A stretch of DNA of 64,000 bases from Megamerina dolium (GCA_963854835.1 OY978527.1:17245584-17309583); one strand, 5' to 3'; shown: positions 13,416-25,540, counted from the stretch's first letter. Made by a program: numbers and translations. Notes: generated from the letters alone by a model not told the origin.

Positions 13416-14039
13416 CACCAGCTATCACTTGTCAATTGAAATTTTTAAAAATCATGTGAATGGCTCATTTTCAAATCTCAGTTGCCTGCTTGTCATCGGA
13501 GCACAGTATTAATTAATGAAGACAACTTTAACAAAATTGTTTGGCCAAGTAGTTTTTATTAATGGAAAATAGAGTTAAAGAATAAAAGAATTAATATTAT
13601 AATATTGTTGATGTTAACCAATATTACAATAAGAACCAATGATGGAGCAAAATTCGCCAATTCATCCCATCCAAAGCTTTTGTTATCATCGATTGTTTTA
13701 AAATTAAGTCGATTTGAAGTAAATCTGCTACCATTTTTGTTTCGTAAAGAATTTCTTCCTAATGCAATCGTTTGCTACAGTAAGTTTAAAACATTATTCG
13801 CCAAAAATGTCATTTTTAGAAAACAAAAATTATTTTTAAAATCAATTCTTAAAAATGTCCATATTTTAAGTATATTTTTTGCACTCTTACATTTTTCGTT
13901 TCAAGTGACATGTATGTAAATGGGCGTCTAACTAAGAGGTTACTTTTTAAATTCTTAATTCAGAAATTCTTAAAAAATTAAAATTGAAGCTAAAAAAAAT
14001 TTCGCTTTAGTAATAAAAAGGTTTTTTTGTTAAATTACC
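13416..14039. other. Noncoding, nothing recognised
   Basis: The sequence is AT-rich. A 104-codon frame at 13605-13919 on the + strand has no recognisable motif and is probably chance. Confidence 0.45.
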
Positions 14040-14650
14040 TTCTCTGGCTCTACGGATTTCTCTTCTATGTCGAGTCAATTCTTCTATGAACATTTTCAAC
14101 TGCACTTCGACATAATTGCCGCTCAATTTCTCCAATGGCAAGGACGATGTTCTCTTTGAGATAATTAATTGTTTGCGTAAACCTTCTCTTTCAAATAAGC
14201 TCAAAAAAGCAGCTCTAACGGTGTTAAATCACATAATCTAGTCGGCCAATTGACTTTCCTCTTCCTCTTCGAGAAATTATTCTCTCAAAGCTGGCACCAT
14301 CTGTTCTGTTTATTCGTTCCTTCCAACTCTAACAAAAAAGAGTTTGTAATCATCGTCTGATATCAATGTTCATTCACAGGAACAGCATTGCTAATTATAT
14401 TTTCGAAAAATAAGACCCGATGATTCCGCCAGTCCTTAAACCACCCCAAACTTTTACCTTTTGTAGATACATTGGTTTTTCTACTATCTCATCCCAGATT
14501 ATGCAATTTTGTTTATCCACAATTCCATCCAGCACAAAAAGGGCTTCATCGCTGATAGTAACACACATTGAAGTTAGCAAATTTATAATAATTTTTAACA
14601 ATAAATATGCACTGTTTGACAGCTCCATTTTTAATAATCGGAACATTTAT
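14040..14650 (-). pseudogene. Tc1/mariner-group (IS630-type) transposase relic
   Basis: Reading the - strand from 14646 there is a run typical of the DDE core of this superfamily: SDEALFVLDGIVDKQNCIIW, then KVKVWGGLRTGGIIGSYF. It is followed near 14400-14250 by YQTMITNSFL and ERIISRRG fragments, and near 14204-14050 by a C-terminal piece (INYLKENI-like and REIRRARE). Stops and frame changes separate the pieces, and the second catalytic motif (expected QDGA-like) is destroyed. The exact family is not settled. Confidence 0.6.
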
Positions 14651-14689
14651 GTCATTTTACATGACATATTCTAGTACAAAAATGAATAA

Positions 14690-14761
14690 TTTGCGGGCTC
14701 TTTAGCCGAGCTTCTTTCCCATTACTGTTGTGGGTGTTAAATTTTGAACAGTATTAGAGGG
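14690..14761 (-). repeat. Older SINE, 3' part, left of a nested insertion
   Basis: This - strand SINE tail (gccgagcttctttcccattactgttg, aaattttgaacagtattag) is continuous with 15123-15265 if the intervening + strand SINE is removed. Confidence 0.75.
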
Positions 14762-15122
14762 AGCCGTAGCTCAGTGGTTAGTGTGTTCGCCTTCTGATCT
14801 GTAGGTCGGTGGTTCAATCCCCGGCTGATGCATAACAAATTTAATATCGATAAGATTTTTCTTTCGAACGGTACCCACCTGTCGGCAAGCAATTGGCAAT
14901 TCTTCCGACAGTAACAACTTGCCATGAAAAAGCTTCTTAAAGAACTCTGTGACAAAGCTCAGAAAAAGTGATGTCACAAGTGTTCTGCCGTTCGGAACCG
15001 GCTAAAATAAGTAGGTCCCTTCTAATATTGTCCAAAATTTAAGACGCATAACAGTAATGGAAGAGAAGCTCGGCCAATGAGCCCTTTGGGGCTTTATGTG
15101 GCCACATATTTATTTTATTTTT
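14762..15122 (+). repeat. tRNA-derived SINE, full length, inserted in another SINE
   Basis: The 361-bp copy has A box tagctcagtggttag, B box ggttcaatcc, the conserved body, the CCGGCTAAAATAAGTAGG module, and the tail CACATATTTATTTTATTT. It is bounded by a 10-bp target-site duplication tattagaggg at 14752-14761 and 15123-15132. The duplication lies within an older copy in opposite orientation. Pol III transcription from the internal boxes and mobilisation by a partner LINE are the known mode for such elements. I did not assign the parental tRNA. Confidence 0.88.
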
Positions 15123-15265
15123 TATTAGAGGGGACCTACTTATTTTAGCCGGTTCCGAACGACAGAACTCTTGCAACATCACTTTTTCAGAGATTTGTCA
15201 CAGAGTTATTTTAGAAGCTTTTCCACATCAAATTGTTACTGGCGGAAGAGTTGCCAGTCAAAGAA
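15123..15265 (-). repeat. Older SINE, middle part, right of nested insertion
   Basis: It resumes exactly where 14690-14761 stops: gggacctacttattttagcc, then the TTTGTCACAGAG and AAGCTTTT modules on the - orientation. The 5' tRNA head of this older copy is lost beyond about 15265. Confidence 0.75.
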
Positions 15266-17084
15266 ACAAATTCAGTACCGGAACAAGAGCATTAGATTTC
15301 CTATATTCTCGATGTCTAAATTTTCGGCCAAAATTATTTGTATATTAGCGTTCACTTAAGGTGAGAGAATAAAAATAACATCAAAACAAGAATACACTAT
15401 GACTTTTCCCGGATATCAATTTTATGACGGTCAGAAACTGAATGTAACCCCCCCCGGAAAGAACACGGATAACAACCCTAGCATTGTTTGGTGTGCATTT
15501 CGCATTGCTAAGTATTGTGTACATGCTTTTTATTTTTATTATGGATTTATATGTAGGTGAGGCTAACAAAAGTTGGCTTAGTTGGCAACGCGGAATGTAT
15601 TTTAGACACCAAAAATTCCGGCTGATTCGTCATATTATTGCGATATTTGAAGTTTCATAGATGTAGAAGTACACATTTGAAGCTTCGCAGTCAAAATGTA
15701 ATGGAATCGGTTTGCCATTCTTTACGGATTTCGGCGTACTTGTAAGTGTGTGGAAATATTTATTGACCATCTCTTCTGCCCACCTCGAAATGTTTTCGGA
15801 TATTCCAGACCGGATAATTTTCTGTGTAGAACGAATATCTGACTGATGATGTAAGCGTCGACTGGTGAAGTCAAAAATTTATGAAGGTGAGCTTGGCTTA
15901 AATGTCATGGGATTATCGTGTATATTAAGCAATCATCATGGATACACGAAGAATTCAGCACAAAGGATTACTTGAGTTTTGATTAAAGCTCAATATTTTC
16001 TTAAAGAATACGAAAATGTAGGGTCCAGCATCTTCATGAAGCTTGGTTCCACAAAACAATTGATGGCATGGAGCCCAAAAGGCGCTAATCCTCCCATTAA
16101 AGACATGCACCAGCAACAAAAGTAATGTCAATTTAACATACTTCAACAGTGGCAAAGTTGTAGCTGCTGCTTCTGTGGATAGACGATAACTGTTAAATGG
16201 TATACTAAAACCTGCTTACCACATGTTTGCGAAAAATTGTTGAAAAATCAGGAAAAAAAGAACTGTGTCGATACTTTCTGTTGCCCGCACTGCTGAAAAA
16301 ACATACAACATCATTGCTCTCTCAGTTATGGAAGAAATTTGTCCAGCACCATTTTTCTCGGACATGGAACCGTGTAATTTCTGGTTGTTTCCAACAAATG
16401 TTTTGTTGATTTACATTTTTCATTCCCGTTTAGAAACGTAACACAACTTTTGGTTGTACTGAGAGTGGCTGCATATGTACTCGAAGTTATTATTAATATT
16501 ATTTTTTATTTACATTGTATTTTTCTCACTTCATTTAATATTCATTACATCGCCAATTAGTGTCATAGTTAGAAGCATCATCAAAAGCACCAACGTCCAC
16601 CTTAGTATGATATACATTTCAGTTATTGAAAAATACATTTTTTTCTAATGACATTGCCTATTTGTCGGTTTTTTGTTTGTTGGTATTAGAGATGCCACTT
16701 GAAAAAAACGGTTGCTGGTGGCTGGGTAATAAGATGGCGGACTTTTATTTGCTACTCGGTATGGCATACATATTCTTGACGTCTGGAAGTTCATCTGGCA
16801 ACCTCCTCATATGAAAATAATTCAAATTTCAATGCAGTTTTAAGTTTTTTCGATATCACGATGCCAACTTAAAGATTACAAGGCAATTTTTTTTTGTTTT
16901 TTAAATTGATCTATAAAATGTTGAGTTAGAAACGGGTGTTGCGCCATGGTTTTCGGTGCTTTTCTGTCATTACATTGTGAACATATTTAATTATTATATA
17001 TTTATAAATTCCACTGAGCATTTAAGAGTTGAGGGGAAAGTGAAATAAATATTTGATTAGCATAAATATAAAATATGTCTGCCT
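15266..17084. other. Noncoding, unassigned; possible decayed transposon
   Basis: No gene is supported. Around 16330-16400 the + strand reads a string ending DMEPCNFWLFPTN, which recalls the mariner motif around its third catalytic residue. The flanking frames do not support a confident call. Confidence 0.4.
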
Positions 17085-19261
17085 TTAAGGGGTTATATAC
17101 CTTTTTTTGGCTCAAAAAATCGAAAAAAATTTTATGATTTTTTTTTTTATGTACATACTTTTAACAATTTTTCTTCAAGATTTCATAGAGATCGAGGCAC
17201 TAGAACCTAAGATGCAGCCGTTCATAGCGCGCGGTGTTCATAACTACCTAATGTCCACCTAAAACTTTAAACGCGATTATCTCCGAATCGCATTTTTGAG
17301 AAAAGGTCATTGCGGTGAGCACGATATCTCGGTAACCACTACATCGATCGATTTGAAATTTTGGCGGATTGTTTGTATATACAATAGCTTGTTCGTGAAC
17401 GAAGAAATTTTATTTTCGAAAAATTTTTCTATTTTTTTTGGGCAAAAAACTAAATTATTCGACCTCGAAAAATCGACTTTTTCGAAAAAAATATCACTGT
17501 AACTGTAAAAATTTTTTTTTCGTAAAATCCTTCGTTCACGAACTAGGTAACACTATATACTAACGTAATTTTTCTTTTTATACCCTGCATAATGCAATAT
17601 GCATGGTATATTCATTTCGGTCAGATGTTTGTGTCCACTTGAAGGAATCTCCGGAGATATAGACATGGATATATATTCGTGATCAGCGTCGATTAAATTT
17701 TCGATTTAACGATGTCCGTCCGTCCGTCCGTCCGTCTGTCTGTCACCTGGCTGGTTCGCACGATAACTTGAGTAAATATTGAGCTATTTCGATGAAATTT
17801 GGCATAAGCAATCTATGATCCAAGGGTACGGAGGGGATTGATATTGGGCATGATCGGTCAATAACCACGCCCACACCAAGCATTCAAAGCGACTAACCTC
17901 GAAATTTTCAAAATCTTTAACTTGCTATAACTCACACAATATACCACTTGGGACAACAATATTTTGCACATAGAGTTATATTATACTACTATATAACCTC
18001 ACCAAAAGTGGATGAGCCACGCCTACTTTCTAGCGTAGCTCCCATACAAAGTGTCTGTACTTCTTTTAAATTGAAACAGCTGTAACTTCTACAATCTTCT
18101 GTCTAGAATAACCATAATTGACACTTAGATTAACACGGTAGTCGGAAATGATATGGCAGAAAATCAATGTGCCACGCCCACTCCTTTTTAGGTCTCCCAT
18201 ACAAAGTTGCGGAAATTAAAAAAAATGTTACCGGTTATAACTTGCAAACTATTCAGCGTAGAATAACGAGATTTAAGGTGTGGATTAGTATTGTACGAGC
18301 AACTAGGCTCACAGAAAATGGGCGCACCACGCCCAGTGATTATCGTAGCCCCCATACAAATTTTAAATTGAAACAGCTGTAACTTCGGCAATCTTCTGTC
18401 TAGAATAACCATAATTGACACTTAAATTAATATCGTAGTCGGCAAAAATCTGGCAGAAAATCAGTGTGCCACGCCCACTCCTTCATGGGTCTCTCATACA
18501 AAGTCGAGTGAATTAAACTCAAATTTTAAGCTCCATAGCTTACAAACCATTTAGCCTAGGACAACGAGACTTAGGGTATGGATTAGTATTGTACGAGCAA
18601 CTAGGCTCACAGAAAATGGGCGCACCACGCCCAGTGTTTATCGTAGCCCCCATACAAATTTTAAATTAAAACAGCTGTAACTTAGGCAATCTTATGTCTA
18701 CAATAACCATAATTGACACTTAAATTAATATCGTAGTCGGAAATAATCTGGCGAAAAATCAGCGTACCACGCCCACTTCTTATTGGGGCTCCCATACAAA
18801 GTTGAGGAAATTAAACAAAAATGTTAACCACCATAACTTAGAAACTATTCAACGTAGGACACCAAATTTAAGGTGTGGATTAACATTGAAAAATTAATTG
18901 GATTTACTAGAAAGTGGTAAGCCACGCCCACTTTTTATATAGCTCCCATACTAAGCCTCGGAATTATCTTAAAATCCTTTTACTTCGTCAAAGTCAACCA
19001 TATTTCGGGTGTAAATTAGTAGTATATGCAAAAATTGTTTCTCGAAAAGTGGAAATAAAAGAAAAGTTGGATATTCGAGTAAACTTTTTATATATAAATC
19101 TACATATGCAGGGTATAGTTTGGTCGGCCCCAGCCGACTGTAAGGAGATTTTTGTTTTTTTTTTAGTTGAGCCGTTTCCTTGTTTTCATGCTCACCGTTA
19201 GCCACTACTGAAAAAAACCCTGTATTTCTCTGGAGAAAAAGGTATACATATAACCCCTTAA
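17085..19261. mobile_element. TTAA-flanked non-autonomous DNA element carrying a nested repeat
   Basis: The ends are TTAA followed by GGGGTTATATACC at 17085-17101. The inverted equivalent lies at 19241-19261 (GGTATACATATAACCCC then TTAA). A TTAA duplication is characteristic of piggyBac-type insertion. There is no transposase frame. Most of the interior (17579-19154) is a separate repeat, leaving about 600 bp of element proper, so this looks like a MITE that received an insertion. The superfamily is inferred from the TTAA only. Confidence 0.6.
17579..19154 (+). repeat. DINE-1/Helentron-like non-autonomous repeat, copy 1
   Basis: The 1.58-kb noncoding repeat starts taccctgcataatgcaatat and has a GTCY microsatellite (gtccgtccgtccgtccgtct at about 17714-17742). 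The core consists of units of about 300 bp carrying 'cagctgtaact', 'aattgacact', 'ccacgccca' and 'cccatacaaa' (near 18060, 18360, 18660). Near its end is a hairpin (GTCGGC, loop, GCCGAC on one strand) followed by a TTTTT run. GTCY microsatellites and tandem cores are known features of DINE-1/HINE elements. The match here is by architecture, not by alignment. Confidence 0.6.
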
Positions 19262-19268
19262 AGAAAAG
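19155..19268. other. Right flank of the TTAA element
   Basis: This stretch (tgctcaccgttagccac, then aaaggtatacatataacccc) belongs to the right end of the TTAA-flanked element and has no coding content. Confidence 0.5.
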
Positions 19269-19652
19269 TGTAAACTGGCTAATTTAGTTTTAAATTGAAA
19301 AAATCTAAATTGAATATAAATTCTGAAGAAAAAGGATTAAAATTAGCATTGTGCATGCATGCATGATGCATGTATGCTCCATGATGTAATAATGAAAGGT
19401 GCTGTATGTTGGATTCTATCTCTTTCTAATTTGACAATTCTCGCTCCCCTAGCAAATCAGTAATGCTTTTTCGTAAACTTCTTTTTAATTTTCAAAGAAA
19501 ATTTATAAAAAGTAGTTTATAATTTACTTTCAACTAAAAACAATGAGGGTGCATTACTGTCGTTTTTCTCATCATTGGTTTTAATCCTTTTTCTTCAGAA
19601 TTTATATTCAATTTAGATTTTTTCAATTTAAAACTAAATTAGCCAGTTTACA
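19269..19652. repeat. Perfect 74-bp inverted repeat with 236-bp loop
   Basis: 19269-19342 is the exact reverse complement of 19579-19652 (starting tgtaaactggctaattta). The loop contains an alternating catgcatgcatgatgcatg tract. It looks like a palindromic MITE or stem-loop. I could not see a clear target-site duplication. Confidence 0.8.
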
Positions 19653-20599
19653 TCGTGTACCATTGTATAGTTTTATTTTGCAGCCCATATTCGTTTGGTG
19701 TATTATTTCAAAATTTAATTAACAAAGAGGGTAATTTTGAAGCTTTCGTTTTGAAATAAGTCTAATTCTATCGAAGTGAAAAAATCAAAATTTTTTGACA
19801 CATTTAAGGGTCAAATAGCTCAAATATATTTATCTATTTTTTCTTTTCAATTATTATTAATTTTATTCTAATTATATCAACTTGTAAATATTTGTTGCTA
19901 CAATAGTTAAAAATAGTCAAACGAGTTGTTAAAGCCCATTGTTTGGTTTTAAAACATAAAACAATAAAAATTCATCATCTTGTACTATACCAGAGCGTTA
20001 ATAGTTTGGACACTGCCTGAACAGATTTTGACATTTGCGTTTTGACAAAAAGAACATATAACGATAAAATATACAACAGTCTGTTCCAACATCTTGTGAA
20101 CTGCCCAAATGTAAGTATGAACAAATTAAATAATTGATTAAACAAATTTAATCAAAATTAAGGGGGTCCACCTGTGTGAGCGCGGTATTTCGAACGCTTT
20201 TTCGGGAATTTTCGTTAGGAGAACTAATTCGAAAATAAGAATAAGTTTTACGTTATTTTGAAGGTTTGTGCTTATATTTCAATAGTAAATTTTTCCAATA
20301 GTGTAATCCGAAGGCTTGTACTCATTAAGGGCGTTCAAAGTGACCCCTTCAAAATGAAATACCGAAATAGTGGGCAAGATTCCGCTAGAACTAGTTATCT
20401 AAAACGCAAAAAGTAAAAAAAAATCTTATTTCTGTTTATATCGTTGAGGTACTGTCGTAGGATTTTGACGAAATTTTAAAAATTGAAGAAATGGCAGTTG
20501 TTTTTATAAAAATTATTCGTTTTCATGCTTTTTTTTCGAAATAAAAACTGCTGTGTAATTGAAAAAAAAAAATTCCGAAAAACCACTACGTGGGTACCT
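19653..20599. other. Noncoding spacer, AT-rich
   Basis: No gene is seen. At 20158 there is TTAAGGGGGTCCACCTG, which resembles the left end of the TTAA elements elsewhere in the window, but no matching right end was found. Confidence 0.45.
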
Positions 20600-21346
20600 T
20601 CAGTTATATGTATTAATGAGAGTCTGTTTATATTTTGTAAGTCTAGTTGCTCTTTCAATAATAATCCATACCTGAAATCTGGTTGTTCTACACTGAATAG
20701 TTGGCAAGTTATAACCGTTAACATTTTTTTTTTAATTTCCGCAACTTTGTATGGGAGACCCAAGAAAGAGTAGGCGTAGCACACTGATTTTCTGCCAGAT
20801 TATTTTTGACTACCACATTAGCCTAAGTGTCAATTATGGTTTTTCTAGACGAAAGATTGTCGAAGTTACAGCTGTTTCAATTTAAAAGAATTTCAGTCAT
20901 TTTGTATAGGAGCTACTATAAAAAGTAGGCGTGGCTCGCCCATTTCTGACAAGGTTATGTAGCAGTGTAATATAACGCTATGTGCTAAATATTGTTATCT
21001 CAAATGGTATATTAAGTGAGTTATAGCAAGTTAAAAATTTTGAAAATTCCGAGGTTAATCGCTTTGAATGTTTGGTGTGGGCGTGGCTATTGACCGATCA
21101 TGCCCAATATCAATCCCCTCCGTACTCTTGGATCATAGGTTATTTACGCCGAATTTCGTCAAAATAGCTCAATATTTGCTCAAGTTATCGTGCGAACCAG
21201 CCAGGTGACGGACGAACGGACGGACGGACATCGTTAAATCGAAAATTTAAGCGACGCTGATCACGAATATACATATATACTTTTCTATATCTCCAGAGAT
21301 TCCGGAGAAATGAATATACCTTGCATATTACATTATGCAGAGTATA
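20600..21346 (-). repeat. DINE-1-like repeat, copy 2 (partial)
   Basis: Same family and orientation as copy 3 and directly abutting it. It includes the ACGG/GTCY microsatellite (about 21210-21232) and ends gcatattacattatgcagag. It covers only about the proximal half of the 1.58-kb element and is more diverged than copies 1 and 3. Head-to-tail tandem arrangement is common for this type of element. Confidence 0.7.
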
Positions 21347-22924
21347 AAAATCTCCTTACAGTCGGCTGGGGCCGACCAAACTATACCCTGCATATGTAGA
21401 TTTGTATATAAAAAGTTTACTCGAATATCCAAATTTTCTTTTATTTCCACTTTTCGAGAAACAATTTTTGCATATACTACTAATTTACACCCGAAATATG
21501 GTTGACTTTGACGAAGTAAAAGGATTTTAAGATAATTCCGAGGCTTAGTATGGGAGCTATATAAAAAGTGGGCGTGGCTTACCACTTTCTAGTAAATCCA
21601 ATTAATTTTTCAATGTTAATCCACACCTTAAATTTGGTGTCCTACGTTGAATAGTTTCTAAGTTATGGTGGTTAACATTTTTGTTTAATTTCCTCAACTT
21701 TGTATGGGAGCCCCAATAAGAAGTGGGCGTGGTACGCAGATTTTTCGCCAGATTATTTCCGACTACGATATTAATTTAAGTGTCAATTATGGTTATTGTA
21801 GACATAAGATTGCCTAAGTTACAGCTGTTTCAATTTAAAATTTGTATGGGGGCTACGATAAACACTGGGCGTGGTGCGCCCATTTTCTGTGAGCCTAGTT
21901 GCTCGTACAATACTAATCCATACCCTAAGTCTCGTTGTCCTAGGCTAAATGGTTTGTAAGCTATGGAGCTTAAAATTTTAGTTTAATTCACTCGACTTTG
22001 TATGGGAGACCCATGAAGGAGTGGGCGTGGCACACTGATTTTCTGCCAGATTTTTGCCGACTACGATATTAATTTAAGTGCCAATTATGGTTATTCTAGA
22101 CAGAAGATTGCCGAAGTTACAGCTGTTTCAATTTAAAATTTGTATGGGGGATACGATAAACACTGGGCGTGGTGCGCCCATTTTCTGTGAGCCTAGTTGC
22201 TCGTACAATACTAATCCACACCTTAAATTTCGTTATTCTACGCTGAATAGTTTGCAAGTTATAACCGGTAACATTTTTTTTAATTTCCGCAACTTTGTAT
22301 GGGAGACCCAAAAAGGAGTGGGCGTGGCACATTGATTTTCTGCCATATCATTTCCGACTACCGTGTTAATCTAAGTGTCAATTATAGTTATTCTAGACAG
22401 AAGATTGTAGAAGTTACAGCAGTTTCAATTTAAAAGAAGTACAGACACTTTGTATGGGAGCTACGCTAGAAAGTAGGCGTGTCTCATCCACTTTTGGTAA
22501 GGTTATATAGTAGTATAATATAAGTCTATGTGCCGAATATTGTTGTCCCAAGTGGTATATTGTGTGAGTTATAGCAAGTTAAAGATTTTGAAAATTTCGA
22601 GGTTAGTCGCTTTGAATGCTTGGTGTGGGCGTGGTTATTGACCGATCATGCCCAATATCAATCCCCTCCGTACCCTTGGATCATAGATTGCTTATGCCAA
22701 ATTTCATCGAAATAGCTCAATATTTACTCAAGTTATCGTGCGAACCAGCCAGGTGACAGACAGACGGACGGACGGACGGACGGACGGACATCGTTAAATC
22801 GAAAATTTAATCGACGCTGATCACGAATATATATCCATGTCTATATCTCCGAAGATTCCTTCAAGTGGACACAAACATCTGGCCGAAATGAATATACCAT
22901 GCATATTGCATTATGCAGGGTATA
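21347..22924 (-). repeat. DINE-1-like repeat, copy 3 (full, inverted relative to copy 1)
   Basis: At 1578 bp it matches the reverse complement of copy 1 nearly base for base over the stretches I compared. Visible differences include one extra GTCC unit in the microsatellite and scattered substitutions. Together the two form an inverted pair separated by about 2.2 kb. Confidence 0.8.
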
Positions 22925-24449
22925 ATAATACGATATAAATTATCTTTAAACCAGGAATCACGGATATTCATACTTGATCCTAAAATAAGTATCATTTTCC
23001 TACGTTCTCTTCAAATGCCTTAAATTATTCTCCGTTATTCTGTTAAAACGTGCCTGACACTACGTACAGCACCTTTTATAAATCATGTGTATGCTCTTCC
23101 TAGCAATAAAATGAGAATTGTTTCAATTGTGATTTTTCAAATTGTCAATTTTACACTTCAAATATGTTGTCATCGTCTCGGTTTGAATAACACTGAAAAT
23201 CAATTTCAATTGCAGAATACACAAAGTAATCAGTTGAATCATATCAACTACACGACATTCTTTGTAAGCGCATACAAATATTGCTACAGTACATATGTAG
23301 CTATGTATTCAAAATATTTACTTATACTCTTTTTATTTAACAAACAAGTATGTAGCAATGAAATGAATGAAAACCACCCCCATATAAAATTGTCACATAT
23401 TATTTCTGTATATAAAATACACACGAGAGTACGAATGCCTTTCTTCATTACGAAATAAAAGAGCTCTTCAATAAGAATAAGTACTGACGTAGGTATGTCT
23501 TTAAAATGTTAAAGTTTGTACATCCATATTTTCAATACATTCTTTCTCTTTTTTTTAAAATATGGAATACTTCTAAGTTAAGCCTGAAAAAGGCATGTTT
23601 CAATTACACTCCCCACTATATGCACGTGTGGTTTACAACTTCAATTTACTATCAATAAGTATTATCGCATTAGCACGTACGTACAAACGTAAATCCACGC
23701 TCATCCATACTTGTACATATGTTTATGTAGTTGTAATTGGGTTGGTTGAGTAAACGAGAACATATTTAAACAACTCTATTTTCATTGCAAATTACAATAA
23801 CAATATCATATACATATGTGCCTACCTGTATTACAAATATTTTCTCCGTTTTGTTCACATATGAAAAATCATTGAAACACTTTCCACTGAACTTTTTTCA
23901 ATGGTGCTATTTATATTATATTTATACTCGTACCTCTGTAGAAAACAAGTGTGAATATTTCCAAACTTTTAATAAAATCCAATTATGATTAGGAACAAGA
24001 AGAAGGAGATGAAGAAAAAGCAATCGTTCTGGGTGAATCTAAGAGTTTGGAATAATCCTAGGAGATGGGGTTAGTATGCAATAATGTGAACCTTTCATAA
24101 AAAGCTTCATCCTTCATCCACGTTGTAATGGCACTGTAATGGCAATTGGAATGAAATATAATTCTATTTGTTGGAAATTGATTTTCAAATTACTTGTTGT
24201 TTGAGAATTGAGAAAAAATTTGAATTTGAAAATAAAATGAGATATAAAATGGTTTTTATTTTGGAAAAAAATGAGAAAGTAAAAGTTGTCGATTGAAATT
24301 TTGCTGAGATAATTGGAATTTAATCAGTTAGAGGGGAAAAATTGCATATATATTGAAATGAATACGTTGAAATATACAGAAAATATACCTATTCCTCAAA
24401 TAGTGAACCAGTATAGAAATGTTGTGAGCCAAAATGGTACGTGTCTAAT
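22925..24449. other. Noncoding, nothing recognised
   Basis: A 123-codon frame at 23087-23458 (+) has a hydrophobic N-terminus but no motif, an AT-driven composition and no splice or neighbour context. I do not call it a gene. Confidence 0.5.
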
Positions 24450-25540
24450 TTACGAGGGCGGTCTCAGAACTACCCGACCTGACATATAGATGGCGGCAGT
24501 AGTTTGAAAAAAATTACTTTGGTGAAATGTGGCAACCTTATAAAACATATGATTTAAGTTTCAAGGCCCCGCATTGTTTAGAATTATTTTTGGAGCCATT
24601 GAAAGTTAACGACCTCAGTGAATTTGTAAACATGCAAAAAATTGGTCACCGTTATGTAATTCAATACTTTCATTTGGAAGGTCTCAGTACAACGAATTTT
24701 AAAGCCGAACTAGATTCTACTCTGGGGTAGTCTTCTCCTTCGTTTACGACCATAAAATATTGGGTGGCAGAGTTTAAACGAGGTCGAACGAGCTGCCAAG
24801 ACGAACAACCTAGTGGTCGACCAATTGAGGTGACCACGCCAGAAACGGTTAAGAAAATCCACAAAATGGTATTCGATGATCGCCGGCTGAAGGTGCGTGA
24901 ACTAGGTGAAATTACAGGAATTTCAAAAAGTGCTATACATCATATATTGACCGAAAATTTGGAGATGAAAAAGCTGTGTGCAAGATGGATGCCGCGTTTG
25001 CTCACAATAGAACAAAAACAACGTCGTGACAATGTTTCTATAGAGTGTTTGGGGATGTTTCACAGTAATAAAGCCGAGTTTTTGCATCGATTCCTAACCA
25101 TGGATGAGACATGGGTCCACCACTTCACACCTGAGACAAAGGAGCAGTCAAAACAGTGGACTGAAAGGGGAGAATCGTGTACAAAGATGGCGAAGACAGT
25201 TCCTTCTGCAGACAAGGTTATGACGTCTGTTTTTTGGGATGCACGTGGGATAATTTTTATTGATTATCTTCAAAAAGCAAAAACAATCAACGGCGAGTAT
25301 TATGCTAATTTGTTGCGGCGTTTAAGTGATGAAATTAAAGAAAAAAGGAAGCATTTGGCGAAAAGAAAGTGTTGTTTCATCAAGACAATGCACCAGTTCA
25401 CACATCCGCTATTGCGATGGCCAAAATCAATGAGTTAAAGCTCGAATTGCTTCAGCACACACCTTATTCGCCAGATTGAGCTTCTTCGGATTATTTTCTA
25501 TTTCCAAATTTGAAAAAATTTGAAAAATGTAAGTCTTAGG
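24450..25540 (+). mobile_element. mariner element (irritans-like), 3' end lost
   Basis: A candidate 5' terminal repeat begins ttacgagggcggtctcagaa at about 24450 and is followed by a 5' UTR and transposase. The matching 3' terminal repeat is not found before the gypsy sequence begins near 25545, so the element is truncated on the right. Confidence 0.75.
24632..25516 (+). pseudogene. mariner transposase, three lesions
   Basis: The frame starts at ATG 24632. It is cut by TAG at 24728-24730, reads through the HTH region (TTIKYWVAEFKRGRTS), the first catalytic Asp block (TMDETWVHHF) and VFWDARGIIFIDYL. It then shifts by one base near 25365 into HQDNAPVHTS (second Asp), and ends in YSPD-stop-ASSDYFLF, where a TGA replaces the usual Leu next to the third Asp. 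All three DD34D acidic positions survive, but the protein cannot be made. Confidence 0.9.

Noticed and set aside
15890..16410. Possible mariner-type transposase relic
   Set aside because: Only a single short C-terminal-like string (EPCNFWLFPTN); upstream motifs are absent.
20158..20355. A third TTAA element starting TTAAGGGGGTCCACC
   Set aside because: The only candidate right end (gtgaccccttc) lacks TTAA and matches poorly.
23087..23458. 123-codon frame with hydrophobic N-terminus
   Set aside because: AT-driven composition, no motif, no splice signals or neighbours, and not distinguishable from chance.
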